From Chaunax sp. Z400 (taxonomy: Eukaryota; Chordata; Actinopteri; Lophiiformes; Chaunacidae): a stretch of DNA of 64,000 nt. Every line of letters starts with the position of its first letter. Position 1 is the first letter of the stretch. Shown here in pieces: positions 58,146 to 64,000 of the stretch. A program made the position numbers and the translations under genes. Under the pieces are notes generated by a model. The model was given only the letters and a program-made list of their open reading frames with translations, was not told where the DNA came from and did not search any database. Where the stretch lies: positions 186,001 to 250,000 of the forward strand of contig JBAGJB010000158.1 of NCBI GenBank assembly GCA_037577475.1, given 5' to 3'.

Positions 58146-61100
58146 GAGAGTCAGAGAACATCGAGTCACAGTGCGCAAGGTGGGACCTTAGCATCATCCA
58201 GGCCAAGACACGCACACTACGAGACAGGTAGACACGTACGCTCGCAGCGTTTCCAGTAAGTGATATGAAACAAATGCACCTGTGTTGTTGTGTTGATGAT
58301 GTTGCTTTTTGAAGGTGGAGTGAGGTAACACGTCGCCTGGAGCTCTGGATCCAAATCCTTGAGATAAACGAGAATGGAGACTTTGTTCCGGTGGAAGTGG
58401 TTCCTGCTAGAGATGTGCGGACCGGGGGAATCTTCCAGCTTCTAACAGGACCGTAGGTAACCTGTGTTCACAGCAGGTAGGCTGGCGAGCCAATTTCTGA
58501 ATATTGTCAATGTTGTGAAACTAATGTTCTGTCTTCTAAACGTCTGTGTCTTACTGCACCACCTCCACCCCCTCATCTCCAGGGTCAGTCGAGGCGAATC
58601 CAGGTGGACGTGCGCTAGGTTCAGGACTCTGGCACTATGCCTCTAATAGCGGAGATACTGCTTGCGGTGTCAGTGGGTTGTGTGGAAATCAGAAATACTA
58701 CAGCAGACCAGGAAGCAGATGAGATGGATAGTTACCAGGTAGACGAGTTTAAAAGAAATGTCTACAGCCTGTTTATCTCTTTGCAGAAGTCTTACATTGA
58801 CTCACAGCTTAATTTGAAATGATTAACTGACTGGTTTGTCGTATAGGAAAGAGACCTGGAGCGTTTGCGGAGGCAGTGGTTGGCTGCTCTCACAAAGAGA
58901 CAGGAATATCTCGACCAGCACCTGCAGAGCCTGGTCAGCAAAGCAGGTAATGCACAAACACACATTAGAATGCTTACACATTTAAAAAGAAATGTGAACA
59001 CTGTCCCTCTGCTCCATTAACTCTATAGGGTTGTAGTTTTAGGAAGTGTTTTAATATGTAAGCATCATCTTGCACACAGAAAAGACAGAGGATGATATGG
59101 AGAGGGAGGCCCAGCTTCTGGAGTGGCGCCTGACTCTGACAGAGGAGAGAAATGCTGTGATGGTGCCCTCTGCTGGCAGCGGCATACCTGGAGCACCTGC
59201 CGAATGGTACGACCGTCTGGACATTTCTGATTTCCTTTCTTTGATTTGATGGTTCCTCAGCTTACCCTTACAGACGAGTACAGATGTTGGATCACAGCTT
59301 TTATTGCACATTTGTTCACAGGGTTCCTCTGCCAGGCATGGAGACTCACATTCCTGTCGTCTTCCTGAACCTCAAACGTATGTGTGTTCTTGAATGATCA
59401 ATGCGTTCTCACTTTTTTCTGCTTATAGGCTGATTTATGATGGGTTTTTTTATTGGTTTTCCCAGCTGATGACCTCAGCTCTCAAGACCAGTTTGAGGTT
59501 CCTGAGGCCGGAGGTTGGGATGCCACCCTGACTGGAGAGGATGAGGACGACTTCTTTGACTTACAGATCGTCAAACACTATGATGGAGAGGTGAGGATGG
59601 ACTTGCAGAAGGTGTTGTTTTTTTTTTTAAAGGAATTCCTGGTTTGGGAAACTTTTGTTAACTGGCTGTGTTTGTCCTGCCTTGCAGGTGAAAGCGGAGG
59701 CATCGTGGGACTCTACCATCCATGAGTGTCCTCAGCTCAGTCGTGGAGGAGTGCTGCCGGAGCAGCGGGTATACCTGACCATTCGAGTGGTGGCTCAGCT
59801 CAGCCACCCTGCCGACATGCAGCTAGTCTTGAGGAAGAGGATCTGCGTCAACGTCAACCCGGGTCGCCAAGGTTTCGCTCACAACTTTCTCAGAAGGATG
59901 TCCACACGCAGTACCATACCTGGCTGTGGCGTCACCTTCGAGGTGGTCTCCAACATCCCTGGGGTAAAGACCAGAGGAAGCATCTGGCATTTAGTGTTTT
60001 GATGAAGAAAGCAGGAAGAGTCATTAACCGCACTCTTTTTGTGATGTTTTGTCCCGTCAGGATGCCCCTGGTTCGGAGGATAGGGAGATGCTGGCCCGAC
60101 TCGCTGCAAACGTACACAACAGCCAGTCAGCTGATGAGGAGGCCGCAATCGAGAAATACCTCCGCAGTGTCCTCAGTCTGGAGAACATCCTGACCCTGGA
60201 TAGACTCAGACAGGTGGATGGAGAAACTGATAGAGATATAGACGGTGATGGGTAGATAGAAATCAGTCCATATGACGTTTTAAACAGCAGCTTAGAAGAT
60301 TCATGGCTTGGCAAAATATTACATTTATTTATGTTTTTTTTAATTTTTTATATATAATATGTTGAAGATGTCATGCGTTTTAGGAGGTGGCAGTTAAGGA
60401 GCAGCTGATGAGCAGAGGGAGGAGCAACAGACGGAGCATAAGTTCTCCTTCAGTCCACAGGGTAAAACACCAACGCATTACACAGTACAGTATAGTACAA
60501 TATGATCTGGTTTCTTTATATATACTGTCTCTTTCTCTCTGTTTGTCCATCGTCAGCTGTCAGGAAGTAGACAGGACCTGTCCACAACCTGCCTGCTGGA
60601 CGATAAGGTAACACACATTTAGCTACTGCACAGTCTGATGTGAGTAAATGACAGCTGCCTATCAGCCACATAGTGTTAAACTAGCAAACGTGAAACGAAA
60701 TATCATGTATCGGTCTTTTTATATGCAGCTGTGACATGTCCCATGCATATTATGTACATATTGTTTTCAAGCCAACATCCCGTCATCTGTGTCTCAGGGC
60801 CGATGGGAGAGTCAGCAGGATGTCTTCATGCCTTCCCAGTTTCACCGCACCCTCCCCCGGCCCGCCTCTTCCCCATCCACCTACTCCACCTCCCCTTCTT
60901 CATCCCCAACTCCCTTCGGCACGACGCCTCCACAGAACCAGGAACCAGAGCAAGGTAAATCTCCTCCCTCTACTCCCCTCTGTGCTCCCACCTCTTCTCT
61001 TTTACCATCTCTTTCATCCTTCTTTCCAGACACTTTTTTTCCCCCCAGTTTCTACAAAACCATGATCTCAATAATACTTTGTCAGACTTACTGCTTTTCA

Positions 61101-62367
61101 TCACCTCTCCTTCCATCCCATCTCCTTCTGTTTGATGGTGCCAAAATACTGCAGTTCTGCACAATCCCCTTATTCAATGCTCCATTTCCCTCCCAGCGAA
61201 AGTTATGTGTATTATCTCTCTTCCCACCTGCTCCTTCTAGTCTCATACACCTGTTTCTGCCACCTTTCTAGCCCATGTCCGAATTCATGTTACCGTGATG
61301 TGCTTGAGATTAATTCTGTTGGTAAAATAAACAGAATTAATCATTTTTTAAATTAATTTCCGTTTCGCTATCCATTGATTAGAATGTTTTTAATGATGCT
61401 GCAATAGCTGACTAAACCACCTGTGTGTCTGAGTGTCTCTTACGGCTGGTTCGTCTCTTCTTCTGTCACTGTTTTTAGGGATTTTAGCCATGTCCTGAAC
61501 TTGCTTTCAACTTCCTGTCTTAATCTTCCACGCCTTCTCTACCTCCCACACCTGCTCATCTTTCCTTGCTTCCTCCCTCTCCTCTGCCTCCTCCTCCTCC
61601 TCCTCCTCTCTCACCTCTCCACCCCCTCCCCCAGGTCGTTCAGGACTTGCTGCCTCTTATCTTTCAGTTAAGGCGCTGGTTCCTCAGATGCCCAAACTGC
61701 TCAAGTCTCTGTTTCCAGCGCGAGACGACAAGAAGGAGCTGAGACCTTCGCCACACAGCCAGCAGGTAAACAGTCAGTGTGGTGGAGCTTTGTGCAGCCC
61801 AGGATACACTGGCCTGTATCTAACTGTGTGTACGTGGAGCAGCGTGGGATTCACTCAGTCTTTCTGAGGGAATAATGATTTATAATGTCAAATATATGTA
61901 CAATTAGTGATGTGTTAAGCTTGACTGGTTCATTTCAAGCTCTTGCAGTGACGTGTTGTTTCCTCATTATGTCCTTGTGTGTTGTTCCTCAGCAACACGT
62001 TCCTCGCATCGTCACATCAGGAGGAGACGACAGCAGAGTCAAGGCTGAGCCGGTGAGATTGTGTCCATGTCCAACCTCCTCTTTCAAGTTTTTTTTTTTT
62101 TTATAGTCACTGCACACTGCAGTAACATACATATTCTATATGGTTTTGTGACATTTCCATGTGTTCATTTGCCCAAAAGGCAACTTGTTTTATTTGTGCA
62201 GTCGACCAGAATGTGGCTGCAAATGTCAGAAGAAAACATGAGCGGATGATGTCATTGGTCCTTTGTGTTCTTGCTGTACATGACAGACCCTGACTTAAAA
62301 GCAAATGATTGGTCCAAAGGATGATTGTGGCAATTTTGGAGAAGTTGATAATTATTGCTGATTGTTG

Positions 62368-62398
<31 letters not shown>

Positions 62399-63439
62399 GT
62401 TTTGCCTTGTCTGCATGTTTTCGTCTGTCCCTCCATCTCTGTGGCAACCGTTCCTGTAGACTGCTATTCTACGACCCACAACCAAAGACAGACGGGCAGA
62501 GTTCCCAGAAGTCCCTCCTCTTCCCGTGCATGACCCGCATGACACTACCCCCCTCAGTCCCCTCAGCCAGTCATCAAGCGGCTACTTCTCCACTAGTGTT
62601 TCTACAGTCACCCTGTCTGACGTCCTCCAACCCTCCTCCTCGTCTTCCTCTCTCCTGGCCGCTGAGACTACATTAACCACAAATCCCCAGCTGCAAAGTG
62701 CTGACAGGAACGATGTTGTGACCTCTCCTTCTCAGTATGGCTCCAAGACGGCCGTCGTCGTCGTCGTCGCCGCCGCCGCTTCACCCTCTTCCGATAGCTC
62801 AGCCAATCACAACAATGTGACTGCGGAAAATTCCTTCTCTGAACACAAGATGATCGACTCGGGCGGAGACGGAGGAGGGGAGGACTTTGAGAGGCTGGAG
62901 ATCTTTGTGGATGATGAGGACCGCAGCCATGACAACATACTGCCTGATTGGCTGACAGAAGGGGCTCATGTCACAGTTGGGAACAATAAGGCTGGGACAG
63001 TGCGCTACGTGGGAATGACGCAGTTTGCTGAGGGAGTGTGGGTGGGGGTGGAGCTGGACACCCCTGTAGGTAGGTATACAATTAAAGATGACACAAATAC
63101 AAGAGAGGCCATTTCCTAAAGCTTCAGGTCAGCTGAGCTATGATTGGCTACCCTGTTAATATGCTGCCTTTGATTAGTAGAGCTGATTACAGTATAGTGC
63201 TGAATTCATGTTGACCTTTCTTTTCTCCTACAGGTAAAAATGACGGTTCCGTTGGAGGCCATCGTTACTTCCACTGTAAACCGGGTTATGGGGTGCTGGT
63301 TCGCCCGGGCCGGCTGTCCTGCCGTGATCGGAACAGTCGACGCATGGGAGACTTTCCCGCTCCCGCCCACGTCCCCATCCTGAGAGGAGAAGCCTTCGTT
63401 GCCCGCCGAGGGGAGAACCGCAAGTCCTGGAGCAGTTGA
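58145..63439 (+). pseudogene. kif13b: Kinesin-like KIF13B (GAKIN), 3' half with in-frame stop
   Basis: KIF13B is a plus-end motor carrying PIP3 vesicles and hDlg. Only the tail is here. Exons: about 58145-58227, 58315-58456, 58583-58738, 58847-58946, 59080-59206, 59322-59377, 59466-59590, 59688-59963, 60061-60213, 60384-60461, 60557-60607, 60798-60954, 61635-61765, 61993-62052, 62460-63069, 63234-63439 (stop TGA). The stalk, a Ser/Pro-rich region and a C-terminal CAP-Gly domain with GKNDGS follow in order; the ending ENRKSWSS matches KIF13B, and KIF13A lacks CAP-Gly. The motor, FHA and first stalk exons are absent. TAG at 58616-58618 interrupts the reading frame after IQVDVR, and the end of the previous exon also reads TAG (58454) before its donor. 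All later exons are intact and in phase, so the lesion is recent. Confidence 0.85.
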
Positions 63440-64000
63440 GAGGAGGAGAGCGGGTGCTGGATGGGAGAGATGAACTCCCCACAGCCGTCTTCCTCCTCCT
63501 CCTCCTCTTCTTCTTCTTCTCCTCCCAGCTATGCAACAGGCTCACACAACAGAACTGATTTACTGCCTATCCTCCTGTGGTTTGAAAATGACATTCACTA
63601 CATCCATTCATAGGCAGTGGATAAAAATTAGAGTAAAGAGACTGTTCAGAACGAACACAACTAAGTCGATGAAGAGTTTATGAAAGTCCACGGAAGGACT
63701 ATTTATTGTGTTGGAAGATGATGTTGAATGAAGTCAGTCAGTGGGAAGACTGCTTAGAATAAATGGAAGTCCGTGTGGACTTTTTTGGAGTGTCGGAGCT
63801 CCGTGGGGTTCTGGGCTGGGACTGGTTGACTGACCTCAGAGTTGTTTCCTGAGCTGATATACAGGGATGCAAACTGTGTCACTTTTTCATTTGCTTTTCC
63901 TGTGCTTTTAAACCAGGGCGCTCGTTTTAGAGTCCATAAAAAACACTTTGAGAATCAAGTCTTTTCTATTGAAATTTCACCACTTCTACATTTTCTCCTC
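63440..64000 (+). other. kif13b 3' flank / 3' UTR
   Basis: Starts with a TCC/TTC-rich stretch at 63485-63525 and continues without recognisable coding sequence. An AATAAA lies at 63758, within a plausible 3' UTR. Confidence 0.45.

Noticed and set aside
60731..61271. Several proline/serine-rich plus-strand frames
   Set aside because: Alternative frames of the Ser/Pro-rich kif13b exon 60798-60954 and of a pyrimidine-rich intron.

Overview
This is nuclear DNA of a ray-finned fish, most likely a percomorph. The evidence is vertebrate split genes with GT-AG introns (cftr, pim, acsl3, piwil1, rragc, rhbdl2, kif13b), a typical teleost transposon load (tRNA-derived SINEs, L2/L1-type LINE pieces, Tol2-like hAT, Tc1 end, endogenous retrovirus) and long TA microsatellites. 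I saw no bacterial, organellar, CRISPR or genuine tRNA/rRNA genes.

Layout. 1.85-2.62 kb: two cftr NBD2 exons (minus). 3.33-4.25 kb: repeat copy R-minus with a 21-bp minisatellite. 4.69-6.93 kb: a Pim-type kinase without its last exons (minus). 8.76-24.8 kb: an essentially complete acsl3 (minus), one intron of which carries a 5.66-kb endogenous retrovirus (13.64-19.30 kb). 28.7-42.9 kb: an apparently functional piwil1 (plus). 44.7-47.2 kb: a 36-bp minisatellite ORF and an intron-poor CXADR-like immunoglobulin receptor gene. 48.49-48.72 kb: a single cftr exon (plus). 48.82-49.45 kb: repeat copy R-plus, inverted relative to the first. 50.55-52.46 kb: the last three rragc exons (plus). 56.2-57.9 kb: the 3' exons of rhbdl2 (minus). 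58.1-63.4 kb: the 3' half of kif13b (plus) with at least one in-frame stop.

Two things stand out. First, the retrovirus encodes, between its protease and reverse transcriptase, a domain with the hallmarks of 2H (LigT/AKAP7-type) phosphoesterases: an opening strand followed by two H-V-T/S motifs 60 residues apart. I know of no retrovirus with such a domain in that place. Its gag and pro-pol share one frame and are separated by UGA followed by CUAG, a known leaky-stop context. Second, the host genes look like a mosaic. cftr, pim, rragc, rhbdl2 and kif13b are all partial. cftr is split between opposite strands 46 kb apart, and the break lies exactly at the two inverted R repeats; inverting the interval would put the cftr exons back in order, apart from a missing Walker A exon. 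In mammals rragc and rhbdl2 are neighbours, but the others are not. A mosaic of gene fragments around one intact germline gene (piwil1) fits a sex-linked region, B chromosome or other repeat-rearranged segment, but a repeat-driven misassembly would look the same and must be excluded first.

The genes share no obvious pathway. piwil1 would act in germline piRNA silencing, acsl3 in fatty-acid activation (though its ATP-binding loop looks damaged) and rragc in amino-acid signalling to mTORC1.
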